A stretch of 64,000 nucleotides of DNA from Bradyrhizobium iriomotense (GTDB lineage: Bacteria; Pseudomonadota; Alphaproteobacteria; Rhizobiales; Xanthobacteraceae). Positions within the stretch are counted from its first letter, which is position 1, and each line of letters opens with the position of its first letter. Below, one piece after another: positions 8,215 to 16,702 of this stretch. The stretch is taken from assembly GCF_030160715.1 (NCBI RefSeq), contig NZ_BSOW01000018.1:124001-188000 (forward strand), read 5' to 3'. The position numbers and the translations under genes are program-made. The notes below the pieces were generated by a model. That model made no database searches, was not told the origin of the DNA, and saw only the letters and a list, made by a program, of their open reading frames with translations.

Positions 8215-8934
8215 ATGTCCGATCTCTCCGCCGTCAAAGCTCTGGTCTTCGACGTATTCGGCACGGTCGTCGACTGGCGCACCAGCCTGATCACCGATTT
8301 CATGTGGTGGGCAAAGGGCCGCGGCATCGCCGCTGACTGGACTGCGCTGGTCGACGGGTGGCGCGGCATGTACATCGCCTCGATGGATGACGTGCGCAAG
8401 CACCCCGAGCGCGGCTATGTCATCCTCGACGATTTGCATCGCCGCTCGCTGGAGAAGCTGGTCGAGAAGCTCGCCATCAAGGGCCTCACCGAAGCCGATC
8501 TCGATTACCTCACCAGGGGCTGGCATCGCCTGCACCCCTGGCCTGACAGCGTCGCCGGCCTCACGCGGCTCAAGACCAAATTCGTGATCTCGCCGCTCTC
8601 GAACGGCAACGTCGCGCTGCTCACCAACATGGCGAAGTTCGCTGGCCTTCCCTGGGACCTCGTGATGTCGGCCGAGCTGTTCGAGCACTACAAGCCAGAT
8701 CCCGAAACCTATCTCGGCGCAGCGCGGCTCCTCGGCCTCAAGCCGGAGGAGGTCATGATGGTCGCCGCCCACAACGGCGATCTGCTGGCCGCGCAGAAGA
8801 ACGGCCTCAAGACCGCGTTCGTTGCGCGGCCGACCGAATACGGCCCGCCCCAAAAGGTCGACTTCGAAGCCACCGGCAAGTGGGACATCGTCGCCAAGGA
8901 TTTTGGCGGGATTGCCGACAGGCTGGGGTGTTAG
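8215..8934 (+). CDS. HAD superfamily hydrolase, haloacid dehalogenase type II-like
   Basis: The 239-residue protein has HAD motif I VFDVFGTVVDWR (nucleophile Asp in the first DxFGT), motif II in VISPLSNGN, and motifs III/IV around YKPDPETYLGAARLLGL and MVAAHNGDLLAA. The F-G-T variant after the nucleophile and the overall length fit the type II (S)-2-haloacid dehalogenase subfamily. That subfamily also includes many phosphatases, so dehalogenation is not proven. The gene stands alone, convergent with a GST gene and sharing a hairpin terminator with it. Confidence 0.85.
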   Translation: MSDLSAVKALVFDVFGTVVDWRTSLITDFMWWAKGRGIAADWTALVDGWRGMYIASMDDVRKHPERGYVILDDLHRRSLEKLVEKLAIKGLTEADLDYLTRGWHRLHPWPDSVAGLTRLKTKFVISPLSNGNVALLTNMAKFAGLPWDLVMSAELFEHYKPDPETYLGAARLLGLKPEEVMMVAAHNGDLLAAQKNGLKTAFVARPTEYGPPQKVDFEATGKWDIVAKDFGGIADRLGC

Positions 8935-8978
8935 GGCAGGGCACTAGCAGGCTCTGGTAACGCCTGCCTTGCCCTGCC
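8935..8978. terminator. Bidirectional terminator-like hairpin
   Basis: Outer arms GGCAGGGCA (8935-8943) and TGCCCTGCC (8970-8978) and inner arms GCAGGC (8947-8952) and GCCTGC (8962-8967) flank a small internal bulge. The hairpin starts at the base after the HAD stop and ends 16 nt before the GST stop, so it can serve both convergent genes. Confidence 0.65.
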
Positions 8979-8994
8979 AGTGATGCGGTTGCGT

Positions 8995-9600
8995 TCAAGG
9001 CTCGGTCGAGCGGAACGCGTCCTCCTCGACAAGGCGCATTGCCAGTTCGCGCAGACGGGGCATACGCGCAGCCGTGTCAACGCCGAGCCCCCTGGCGAGC
9101 CGTTCCGCGACGAAAGCGGTGACATCGGCTTGGGTGAGACGGCCGAGCAGCAAATAGGGCGAGTCCTGCTCGATCATGGCATCAATCGTAGATAGCGCAT
9201 TTGTCATCTGCGCCATGCAGTCGTCGATCCACGGCTGGTGCAGCTTTTCCGGTGGATGATGATTGCGCTCGTAGGCGGCCTGAAGGCCTTTCTCGCAGGC
9301 GCCCATCATTAGCGCTGCAACCTTTTGCACGGCGCGGCGGTCCCGGCCGCTGGCAGGCGTCAGGGCGCGATGGCGGCCATACACCTCGTCGAGATGGTCG
9401 ATGATGGCGTTGCTGTCGACCAGCGACTCGCCATCGTCGAGCATCAGTGCGGGGATCCTGCCGAGCGGATTGCTTGCGCGTACGTCGTCCCGATTGCCGA
9501 AGCCTGAAAGAGGCCGCTGCTCGAACGGCATGTCATAGATCTTGAGCGTTATGGCGACGCGCCGCGTGAACGGTGATCGATTTACCCCGATGAGCAGCAT
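8995..9600 (-). CDS. Glutathione S-transferase family protein
   Basis: The N-terminal thioredoxin-like domain (LLIGVNRSPFTRRVAITLKIY, with Ser/Pro at the catalytic region) has SNPLGRIPAL and DSNAIIDHLDEVYG, the GSH gamma-glutamyl contact. An all-helical C-terminal domain follows, giving 201 residues in total, normal for cytosolic GSTs. The frame extends upstream to 9633, but MLLIGVNRSPFTRR at 9600 is the natural start. The substrate is unknown. A second unrelated GST gene lies at 42239-42883. Confidence 0.85.
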   Translation of the reverse strand: MLLIGVNRSPFTRRVAITLKIYDMPFEQRPLSGFGNRDDVRASNPLGRIPALMLDDGESLVDSNAIIDHLDEVYGRHRALTPASGRDRRAVQKVAALMMGACEKGLQAAYERNHHPPEKLHQPWIDDCMAQMTNALSTIDAMIEQDSPYLLLGRLTQADVTAFVAERLARGLGVDTAARMPRLRELAMRLVEEDAFRSTEP

Positions 9601-9816
9601 CTCGTCCTCGATGAAAGGCCGCAACTCACGCAAAAAAACAGGGGTTGGGCGTGGTGTCCAACTCGATGACCTCAGGCATTGACCAAGTCCCGTATTCGCG
9701 ATCAGGTTGTGATAGGATTGCGTTTAGATCAGGTGCGATCTTGCCAGGCAAGTATCGTCTCCGCGCGTCGAGCGGGTTCGTGTAACATCGGCATTCCCCA
9801 AGGAATTCGGAAGACC

Positions 9817-10233
9817 ATGAGCAAGACGGTTCCCGAACGGTATCGGCACCTCCGGACGTTCGCCTTCGGCGATGGTCCTGCACTCGCAGATGAATTGGTC
9901 GAACTCGTCATCAAGGGCCTCAAGACCGCAACGTGCAGCACGGAAGACGAGCCGAACACCTCGACGCCCGGCGAGCGCTGGGTCGTGCTCGACGGACGTG
10001 GAGAACCGCGCTGTGTCATCGAAACCACCGAGGTCACATATCGGGGCTTCCATGAAGTTGACGCCGCCTTTGCCTGCGATGAAGGGGAAGGCGATCGGAG
10101 CCTGGCCTATTGGCGCGGCGCCCATAGGGCCTATTTCGGCCGACTCGGACGATTCAGCGAGGACATGATGCTGATGTGCGAGCGCTTCCGCCTGGTCGAG
10201 GTTTTCGGCGATCTCCCGCACGCGGAACCATAG
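9817..10233 (+). CDS. ASCH domain protein
   Basis: The 138-residue protein matches the ASCH (PUA-related beta-barrel) family. It has the family run GLKTATCSTEDEP, followed by PGERWVVLDGRGEPRCVIETTEV and a C-terminal DRSLAYWRGAHRAYFGR. ASCH proteins are proposed RNA or nucleotide binders, and some hydrolyse N4-acetylcytidine. The start at 9817 gives MSKTVPERYRHL; the frame is open to 9679, but that region lacks family sequence. It lies in the accessory block between glpX and recJ. Confidence 0.8.
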   Translation: MSKTVPERYRHLRTFAFGDGPALADELVELVIKGLKTATCSTEDEPNTSTPGERWVVLDGRGEPRCVIETTEVTYRGFHEVDAAFACDEGEGDRSLAYWRGAHRAYFGRLGRFSEDMMLMCERFRLVEVFGDLPHAEP

Positions 10234-10441
10234 CGCAGTATCCGCAAACTGCCTCGCGTCGGCCAGCGCAAACGGACATCCGGCCTGAAACCTGACATCT
10301 GCCGGCCTGTTCCGCGCGCCTGTGTCCTTCCTCACACACTCCAACGACAAAAGAGTCGGTTTGTCGTCTTTCGAACAGACGGTCGGTAGCTGACAGGTTC
10401 AAATCTGCCCTGCTTATTTTGCTGGATGGATTGCAGACTAA

Positions 10442-10678
10442 ATGGATCGTTCCCTGATTGTTGGCATGCCCCGCGACAAATATGTCGCGCGGTGCAAGCA
10501 ACGAGCATTCGACTATCTCAACCGAGGCGATCTCAGAAAAGCAGCCGCCGTGTTTTTCAATGATATGAACGCCCGCCCCGATTGCGAATTGCCACCCCAC
10601 TTGGCGGCGCTTGGGGTTTCGCTGTTGATGAGTGACGATGCGCTTGGCTGGAGAGCGCTGATCGAAGGAGTGGGGTGA
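10442..10678 (+). CDS. Small hypothetical protein
   Basis: This 78-residue protein begins MDRSLIVGMPRDKYVARCKQ. It contains a basic helical N-terminal half and DLRKAAAVFFNDMNARPDC, with no signal peptide or membrane segment. Its composition is protein-like and the reading frame is clean, but no Shine-Dalgarno sequence is evident before the ATG. I do not recognise a family. Confidence 0.5.
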   Translation: MDRSLIVGMPRDKYVARCKQRAFDYLNRGDLRKAAAVFFNDMNARPDCELPPHLAALGVSLLMSDDALGWRALIEGVG

Positions 10679-11160
10679 TCATCTTCTGCAAGACGAGCCA
10701 GGGGTTCTGTACGAATGGATTTTTCAAGCTCCAAGGATGAAAGCTTGTTGTGGCTATGGGAAAGTGTTCGGCGGCAAGTGATGGCAGACAGCGCGAGCGG
10801 CGGTCGCTCCCGCTGTGTTGGTCGTAGCCTACGCGCATATGCTGAATTGCTTCGCTCGGAATTGAACCGTCGGGAGTTGAAGTATCACCCGATCGATTCG
10901 ATTTGAATGAATCTGGCCGCGAAATCGAGCCGCGTACGGCATCGATACCTGACGATCTCTGGAGAGCGTTGGACCCTGCGGACGCAGAAGAGGTGGCGAG
11001 CTACAGGCCGCCTGGTGGTTCTGAATTCGGGCTGGGACTCTCGTTGTTGGAGCGGAATGAAGCCTCCGCGTTGCCCAATTTGAGTCGCATTGCGACCTAG
11101 GTTGGGGCCAAGGATCGTGTCAGGGATCGTGTAGGGCGGGGCGCAACACCGGGGGTTTTC
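10679..11160. other. Stretch with only weak small-ORF candidates
   Basis: This 480-bp stretch holds two short + strand frames. One at 10715-10906 (63 aa, starting MDFSSSKDESLLWLWESV) ends at TGA 10904-10906. A second of 64 codons starts with ATG at 10907, directly after it (to 11100). Neither has a clear ribosome-binding site or recognisable family. They could be one broken gene. GC content is lower here than around it. Nothing else is visible. Confidence 0.4.
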
Positions 11161-11895
11161 ATGTCCGGTCATTTGCGATTTTTTTGCTCCGCTGCTTTTC
11201 TCCTTGTGGCAGGTCTATCGACACCTGCATCTTCGAATCCCTTCTCTGCCTTGTTGGGCGAAGCCGATCCGGCGGAAGCCTCGCCGCCAACTCCTGCCAA
11301 AACGGATTGCGCGTCGCGGCCCGGCAAGTCGGCCGCCGAGGGCCAGCATTGGGTCTATCGCGTCGACGGCCATCGCAAATGCTGGTTCCAGGTCGCGGAG
11401 GACACTCGGATCGTGAAGAAGTTGGTTCACCGTCAGGCCGCGAAGAAAGTCGCCGCATCGAAGAAACGCGAAGCCACCTCTCGCAGGCTGAAGTCCGTCG
11501 TGGATGTGCATGCGGAGCTACTGCCCTCCGCGCGGACGGACGGCAACGGTCTGGCGCCGCCCGCGCCCGAGCTCAAGGTGGCCGATGCCAGCCCCGTCGC
11601 CGCCACGGCCGCGGCGCTCGCGCGATCTGCACCCGATATGATTAAGCTCCCGGCCGATCAACTCACGGCCCCCAATCCCCAGGCGCGCCAGGTCGACGTG
11701 GAGACGCTCCTGGCTGCTGCGTCGGCAGACGGCGACGCGGTTGTCCCTCTGGCCGTTGCAGATCCCGCTGCCAAGGCGGACGAGGACGGGCCGGGGTGGA
11801 TGGCAAGCTGGCTGGGCGTGCTGTTGATGGCCGTGGGCGTCGTTTTCCTCTTAGGCTCGAGCCGTACTCTTCGGGGCGGTATGCTGGCCGTCTGA
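11161..11895 (+). CDS. Hypothetical exported protein with C-terminal membrane anchor
   Basis: This 244-residue protein has an N-terminal signal segment (MSGHLRFFCSAAFLLVAGLS), a Cys-containing region (DCASRPGKS...HRKCWF, perhaps one disulfide), a basic KKVAASKKREATSRRLK patch and a long Ala/Pro-rich low-complexity middle. A single C-terminal helix, WLGVLLMAVGVVFLLGSS, follows. This suggests a periplasmic or envelope protein tethered at its C-terminus. No enzymatic motif is visible. It is isolated, on the opposite strand to the next gene. Confidence 0.65.
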   Translation: MSGHLRFFCSAAFLLVAGLSTPASSNPFSALLGEADPAEASPPTPAKTDCASRPGKSAAEGQHWVYRVDGHRKCWFQVAEDTRIVKKLVHRQAAKKVAASKKREATSRRLKSVVDVHAELLPSARTDGNGLAPPAPELKVADASPVAATAAALARSAPDMIKLPADQLTAPNPQARQVDVETLLAAASADGDAVVPLAVADPAAKADEDGPGWMASWLGVLLMAVGVVFLLGSSRTLRGGMLAV

Positions 11896-11960
11896 CAGGT
11901 CCGGCAATTTCTATCGGGGGCGGCTCGGCGACGGTCGTCAACCGATGAGCGATCGGCTGA

Positions 11961-12320
11961 TCAGCCGCAATTCCAGATCGCTCCGATCGGTGTCCGCGTC
12001 CAGCACGGACCAAAACCGCCACCATTGTAGTGCCCGCCGTAAAAGCCAGGCCGGCCGAAATAGTGCCAGTTGCCGTCGTAGCCGTAGTAGTAGGGGACCG
12101 GGTCGATATACCAAGGGCGTCGGTTGCTGCGCGCCATGCGCCGCATCGCGTCTTTCTGGGCATAAGGCGGGAGGCTGTTGCTCAGCGGCTGGCGATAGCC
12201 CGGCAAAAAGCCGTAGCCATGCCAGACGGGCGCCGGCCGCTTGTGAACTGGCGCCGCCGGCGCGACGGCCGGGAGCAGCGACAGAATGACGGTAATCGAC
12301 AGACACACGAGACGCGACAT
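11961..12320 (-). CDS. Small exported Tyr/Gly-rich protein
   Basis: The 119-residue protein has a clear signal peptide (MSRLVCLSITVILSLLPAVAPAAP). A mature domain rich in Tyr, Gly, Trp, Pro and Arg follows, ending in GPCWTRTPIGAIWNCG with two cysteines that could form a disulfide. Such short aromatic and Gly-rich secreted proteins are frequent in Bradyrhizobium, and their role is unknown. No operon partner is present. Confidence 0.65.
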   Translation of the reverse strand: MSRLVCLSITVILSLLPAVAPAAPVHKRPAPVWHGYGFLPGYRQPLSNSLPPYAQKDAMRRMARSNRRPWYIDPVPYYYGYDGNWHYFGRPGFYGGHYNGGGFGPCWTRTPIGAIWNCG

Positions 12321-12570
12321 CAGCAGACCATAGACAGTCGATTGCGGGGAGGCGATTCAAATCAAAGTGCAAGCCTCTTCGCAGCCTGCCGCAAACCTCG
12401 CGATGATCGACTAATACACCTGATTTGCCCGACGCGTCAACTGTTTTTCCGAAATTCGTAAGAGCGGGTTCGCAACCCCGGCTCCTTTGCATGGGGTTGT
12501 TTTCGCAATTTTTGATCGGGCAGGCGAACCGGCCGACCTTGCGCCGGCGTCGTATCGACCGGCTCCGGCC

Positions 12571-13659
12571 TCAGGCCCCGCAGACGATCACGCCGTACCA
12601 GCCGAGCCCCCGATAGGTCTCGTAGCCGGGCGTGGCATGGAAGGCGACCAATGCGCCGGTGCGGTCGTGATAAAAGCCGGAGCGCTGGCCGTTCAGCGAG
12701 ATCGACACGCGCTCAGACAAAATGCCCTGGCCGTCGGAGGCCGCGATGACGCGAAAGTTCGAGTCGACCAGCAGCACGCGCGCCTTGTCGCCGTCGCCGA
12801 CGCGCACGCCCTGCACGATCGCGCGGGCCTGCGACTCCCAGTCGAAATGGATCGCGAGCACGCCAATTGGCGCGCCGTTGGCCTGGCCGCCGGCTCGCAC
12901 GCTGGCGCAATAGGTCGCAACCTGCGCGTTACCGAGCAGCGGTTGGTTCTCGACGTCGCCAGCGACATAGTCGTCGCCGCTGCGCAAGGAGCGCGCCTCG
13001 CGAAACCATTTCGTGTTGGCGACGTTCTGGCCGACGACACGGAAGCGGTCGGCACGGCCATTGGCGATGACGTTGCCGTCGAGGTCGCAGAGCCAAAGGT
13101 CGAGATACACGGTGTAGGCGCCGAGGATGACGCCGAGACGCTGAGCGGCGTGCGAAACCGCCGCCGCGCTTGGGGAGGCGGCGCAGTCGACCACGGCCGA
13201 ATCGGTCGCCCACCAGCGCACGTCGCAGGTGCGTTCATAGAGGTTGCGGTCGATCAACTCGATGGCGTTGAGCGACAGATCCACCATGCGCTCGCCGCGC
13301 GAGCGCTGGCTCATCCGCTCGATCGAGGAGACGAGATCGCCGGTGCGTTTCGTCAGTTGCGTCTCGAGCTCGCGCGCGATGGTCTCGACCTGCTGGCCGA
13401 CGCCGCGCACCTCCTGCGCCACCACGGCGAAGCCCGCGCCTTGCGCGCCGGCGCGCGAACTCTCGATCAGCGCGTTCAGCGCCAGCATCTTCATCTGGTT
13501 GGTGATCTGCTGGATCGACTTGGTCTTGTCGACTGCGATCTGGTTGACCTCGGCCGTCAGCCGGTTGATCAGCGCGGAGATGTCGGAATTGTCGTCGGCA
13601 GCTTCGGAGTTGGTTCCGGTGGAAAGCGGCTTGGTCTTCAGGGCCAGCGCAGCAGACAT
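12571..13659 (-). CDS. Soluble methyl-accepting chemotaxis-like protein with C-terminal Cache-type domain
   Basis: The first about 120 residues contain the core of the MCP signalling hairpin (MLALNALIESSRAGAQGAGF then AVVAQEVRGVGQQV). The remainder (about 150-362) resembles a Cache/PAS-like sensor: LDLWLCDLDGNVIANGRADR, TKWFREARS, GVLAIHFDWESQA, VLLVDSNFRVIAASDG. There is no transmembrane segment or HAMP domain, so it should be cytoplasmic, and the order is the reverse of a classical MCP. The start at 13659 (MSAALALKT) has AAGGGA 9 nt upstream; the frame is open to 13695. The signalling domain is short and may be minimal. Confidence 0.75.
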   Translation of the reverse strand: MSAALALKTKPLSTGTNSEAADDNSDISALINRLTAEVNQIAVDKTKSIQQITNQMKMLALNALIESSRAGAQGAGFAVVAQEVRGVGQQVETIARELETQLTKRTGDLVSSIERMSQRSRGERMVDLSLNAIELIDRNLYERTCDVRWWATDSAVVDCAASPSAAAVSHAAQRLGVILGAYTVYLDLWLCDLDGNVIANGRADRFRVVGQNVANTKWFREARSLRSGDDYVAGDVENQPLLGNAQVATYCASVRAGGQANGAPIGVLAIHFDWESQARAIVQGVRVGDGDKARVLLVDSNFRVIAASDGQGILSERVSISLNGQRSGFYHDRTGALVAFHATPGYETYRGLGWYGVIVCGA

Positions 13660-13926
13660 CGAGGGCATTCCCTTGCAATGAAGTCTGATCTGCAATGATC
13701 CGGAACCAGAAATACAGATCGAATACGAGCCTTTTTCGAGGATTCCACCTAACGCCCGCTTAATTTGCTGTCGGCGCGGCTGCTCAAATGATAGTCAGAC
13801 CGCATACGGATACGGCAATCCACCGCTTTGTTCGGTCCGGACATTGCAAATCCCCCGAGATTCCCGGCGGAATCCTAACCGCCCGAGACGACCGACCTGA
13901 TCTGGACCCATCGAAGCCTTCGAATC

Positions 13927-15768
13927 ATGACGCCGCCTGCCACCGCCTTGCCCGTCGAGCTGCCCCAGGCGTTCCTCGGCGTCGCGCGCTCGCTGACCGA
14001 CAAGCTCTGGCGTGACCGGCTGGACGCGCGCGGAGCGGCGAGGGCGCTCGCCATCGTGCAGCGCCATCAGCTCCCGGAGCTGCTGGCGCGGGTGCTGGCC
14101 GGGCGCGGCGTCGACGTCGACGCGGTCAGCGATTTCCTCGATCCGACCATCCGCAAGCTGCTGCCGGACCCGTTCACCGTGACGGAGATGGAAGCCGCCG
14201 CCAAACGCATCGCGGAGGCAGCGGTACGAGGCGAGAAGGTCGCGATCTTCGGCGACTATGACGTCGACGGCGCGACCTCGGCCGCGCTGCTCGCCTGGCA
14301 TCTGCGCCATTGCGGGCTCGATCCGCTGATCCACATTCCTGACCGCATTTTCGAGGGCTACGGCCCCAACACGGAGGCCGTGCGCGCGCTGGCGGCGAAG
14401 GGCGCCACGCTGCTCGTCACCGTCGATTGCGGCACCACCAGCATCGAGCCGCTTGCGGAAGCAAAACGGCTCGGCATGTCCGTGGTCGTGATCGATCACC
14501 ATCAGGCCGGCACGGAGCTGCCGGCGGTTGACGCGCTGGTCAATCCGAACCGGCTCGACGATCTCTCGGGCCTTGGCCACCTCGCCGCCGTGGGCCTCGT
14601 GCTGGTGACGCTCGTTGCCGTTAACCGCGAGCTCCGCCAGCGCGGCTTCTGGACTTCCGAGGTGCCCGAGCCCGATCTCCTGGGCATGCTGCATCACGTC
14701 GCGCTCGGCACGGTGGCCGATGTGGCGCCGCTCATCGGCCTCAACCGCGCCTTCGTCGCCAAAGGGCTGATCGCGATGCGGCGGCGCGACCATGTCGGCC
14801 ATACCGCGCTGATGGATGTGGCGCGGCTCAATGGCCCGCCGGAGGCCTGGCATCTCGGTTTCATGCTGGGACCGCGCATCAACGCAGGCGGGCGCATCGG
14901 CCGCGCCGATCTCGGCGTTCGGCTGCTGCTGGAAGGCGACAGCGTCGAGGCCGCGCGGATCGCCGCCGAGCTCGACCGCCTCAACGGCGAGCGCCGCGTC
15001 ATCGAGCAGGCGGCCGAAGCCCAGGCCGAAGCCGAGGCGCTCGCCTCGATCGGGCTCGAGGACAAGCTCGGCGTGATCGTCACCGCCTCCGAAGGCTGGC
15101 ATCCCGGCGTGGTCGGCCTCGTCGCCTCCCGGCTGAAGGAGAAGTTTTCACGGCCGGCGTTTGCCATCGCGCTCGAGCCCGGCGGCATCGGCACCGGCTC
15201 GGGGCGCTCGATCGCCGGCGTCGATCTCGGCAAGGCGGTGCGGCAGGCTGTTGCCGACGGCATTTTGCTCAAAGGCGGCGGGCACGCCATGGCCGCCGGC
15301 GTCACGCTGCGCAAGGAGAAGCTCGCCGAATTCCGCGCCTACCTCGAAAGTGCGCTCGCGCGCGACGTCGCGGAAGCGCGCCACGTCAACGAGCTCTTCA
15401 TCGACGGCGCGGTGTCCGCGCGCGCGGTGACGCCGGAGCTCGCCAACACGCTCAATCGCGCCGGCCCCTTCGGCAGCGGCAATCCGGAAGCCGTGCTGGC
15501 GCTGCCGGCGCATCAGCTCGTCTATGCCGATGAGGTCGGGCAAGCCCATTTGTGGCTGCGCTTCAAATCGGGCGATGGCGCGATCGTCAACGGGATCGCG
15601 TTCCGCTCGGTCGGCCAGAAGCTCGGCAACGCGCTTCTCGCCAATCGCGGCCAACAGCTGCATGTCGCGGGCGCGCTGTCGCTCGACCGCTACCAGGGTG
15701 CCGAGCGTGTGCAACTCCGCGTGATCGACGTCGCCTTGCCCGACCAGGGGCCACAAACCATCCGATAA
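13927..15768 (+). CDS. recJ: Single-stranded-DNA-specific exonuclease RecJ
   Basis: RecJ is a 5'-3' ssDNA exonuclease of recombination and mismatch repair. The 613-residue protein shows the DHH-family metal motifs FGDYDVDGATSA (Asp110, Asp112, Asp114), VTVDCGTTS, and DHH at 190-192. The DHHA1 motif GGGHAMAAG and the C-terminal OB-type domain also appear. The ATG at 13927 gives MTPPATALPVELPQAFLG, normal for alphaproteobacterial RecJ. It is followed by an SDR gene 31 bp downstream. Confidence 0.95.
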   Translation: MTPPATALPVELPQAFLGVARSLTDKLWRDRLDARGAARALAIVQRHQLPELLARVLAGRGVDVDAVSDFLDPTIRKLLPDPFTVTEMEAAAKRIAEAAVRGEKVAIFGDYDVDGATSAALLAWHLRHCGLDPLIHIPDRIFEGYGPNTEAVRALAAKGATLLVTVDCGTTSIEPLAEAKRLGMSVVVIDHHQAGTELPAVDALVNPNRLDDLSGLGHLAAVGLVLVTLVAVNRELRQRGFWTSEVPEPDLLGMLHHVALGTVADVAPLIGLNRAFVAKGLIAMRRRDHVGHTALMDVARLNGPPEAWHLGFMLGPRINAGGRIGRADLGVRLLLEGDSVEAARIAAELDRLNGERRVIEQAAEAQAEAEALASIGLEDKLGVIVTASEGWHPGVVGLVASRLKEKFSRPAFAIALEPGGIGTGSGRSIAGVDLGKAVRQAVADGILLKGGGHAMAAGVTLRKEKLAEFRAYLESALARDVAEARHVNELFIDGAVSARAVTPELANTLNRAGPFGSGNPEAVLALPAHQLVYADEVGQAHLWLRFKSGDGAIVNGIAFRSVGQKLGNALLANRGQQLHVAGALSLDRYQGAERVQLRVIDVALPDQGPQTIR

Positions 15769-15799
15769 GCCTAAACCAACAACAAAAAGGGGAGTGCAA

Positions 15800-16609
15800 A
15801 TGACAGGACAGGTAGAGGGCAAGGTCGCGCTGGTGACGGGCGGCGCTTCGGGCATCGGTGAAGCCGTCGTCGAATTGCTGGCGAAGGAGAGCGCAACCGT
15901 CATCGCAACCGACGTCGATGATCTTCGTGGCCCCGAGGTGGTGGCGCGGATCACCAAAGCCGGCGGCAAGGCGATCTTTCTTGAGCAAGATGTCACCAGC
16001 GAGGAGCGCTGGGTGGAGATCGCGGCCGAGATCGCGAAACGCTACGGCCGGCTCGACGTACTGGTCGCCAATGCCGGCATCGGCATCGCCGTCCCCTCGA
16101 TCGTCGATATGACGCTTGCCGACTGGCGCAAGCAGAACGCGGTTAACCTCGACGGCGTGTTTCTCTCGGTCAAGCACTGCCTGCCGTTGATGCGCAAAAT
16201 CGGCGGCGGCTCGATCATCATGATGTCCTCGCTTGCGGGTCTGCGCGGTGCGCCGGGGCTATCGGCCTATTCGGCCACCAAAGGCGGCGTGCGGCTGTTC
16301 GCAAAATCGATTGCGATGGAATGTGCCGGCGCCGGCGACGGCATCCGCGTCAACTCCGTGCATCCCGGCATCATCGACACGCCGATCTGGGGCAAGATCC
16401 CGACGAGCGCCGCCGGCAACCAGGGCAATGCACCGATCGATCCGGAGGAACGCGCCAAGCTTGCAACCCCGTTGGCGCGTGCGGGGCAGGCCGCGGAGAT
16501 CGCCAGCGGCGTGCTCTATCTCGCCTCCGACGCCTCGCGCTACGTCACCGGCACGGAGCTTGTCATCGACGGTGGCATGAACGCCGGCAGCGCGCCGCGG
16601 CGGGCGTGA
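15800..16609 (+). CDS. Short-chain dehydrogenase/reductase (SDR)
   Basis: This 269-residue classical SDR has the cofactor motif TGGASGIG (near residue 14), NAGIGI, the catalytic Ser in MMSSLAG and Tyr-x3-Lys in YSATKGG, and C-terminal VTGTELVIDGGMNAG. Asp at the end of beta-2 (VIATDVDD) suggests NAD(H) preference. AAAAGGGGAG precedes the ATG at 15800; a GTG two codons earlier is less likely. The substrate is unknown. The gene is followed by a hairpin and a class II aldolase gene, which may act on the same carbohydrate-like substrate. Confidence 0.9.
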   Translation: MTGQVEGKVALVTGGASGIGEAVVELLAKESATVIATDVDDLRGPEVVARITKAGGKAIFLEQDVTSEERWVEIAAEIAKRYGRLDVLVANAGIGIAVPSIVDMTLADWRKQNAVNLDGVFLSVKHCLPLMRKIGGGSIIMMSSLAGLRGAPGLSAYSATKGGVRLFAKSIAMECAGAGDGIRVNSVHPGIIDTPIWGKIPTSAAGNQGNAPIDPEERAKLATPLARAGQAAEIASGVLYLASDASRYVTGTELVIDGGMNAGSAPRRA

Positions 16610-16627
16610 GGCGCAGGGCAGGGTGGC

Positions 16628-16659
16628 GGGGCGAGGGGCTGACGCCTGCGCCTCGCCCC
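16628..16659 (+). terminator. Hairpin between SDR and aldolase genes
   Basis: Arms GGGGCGAGG (16628-16636) and CCTCGCCCC (16651-16659) enclose a 14-nt loop. It starts 18 nt after the SDR stop and lies 43 nt before the aldolase ATG. No T-run follows, so it could be a weak terminator or an mRNA-processing or stabilising structure. Confidence 0.45.
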
Positions 16660-16702
16660 TGTACAAGCCGGGCAACGACCTCCCCGAAGAGACCTCATTG
16701 CC

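Noticed and set aside
8215..8934. HAD gene as evidence for haloalkanoate degradation
   Set aside because: The subfamily includes many phosphatases and there is no haloacid transporter or regulator nearby, so dehalogenation is not claimed.
12487..13698. 403-codon plus-strand frame antisense to the MCP-like gene
   Set aside because: No domain is visible and the composition is that of a shadow frame; the minus-strand product has MCP and Cache-like motifs.
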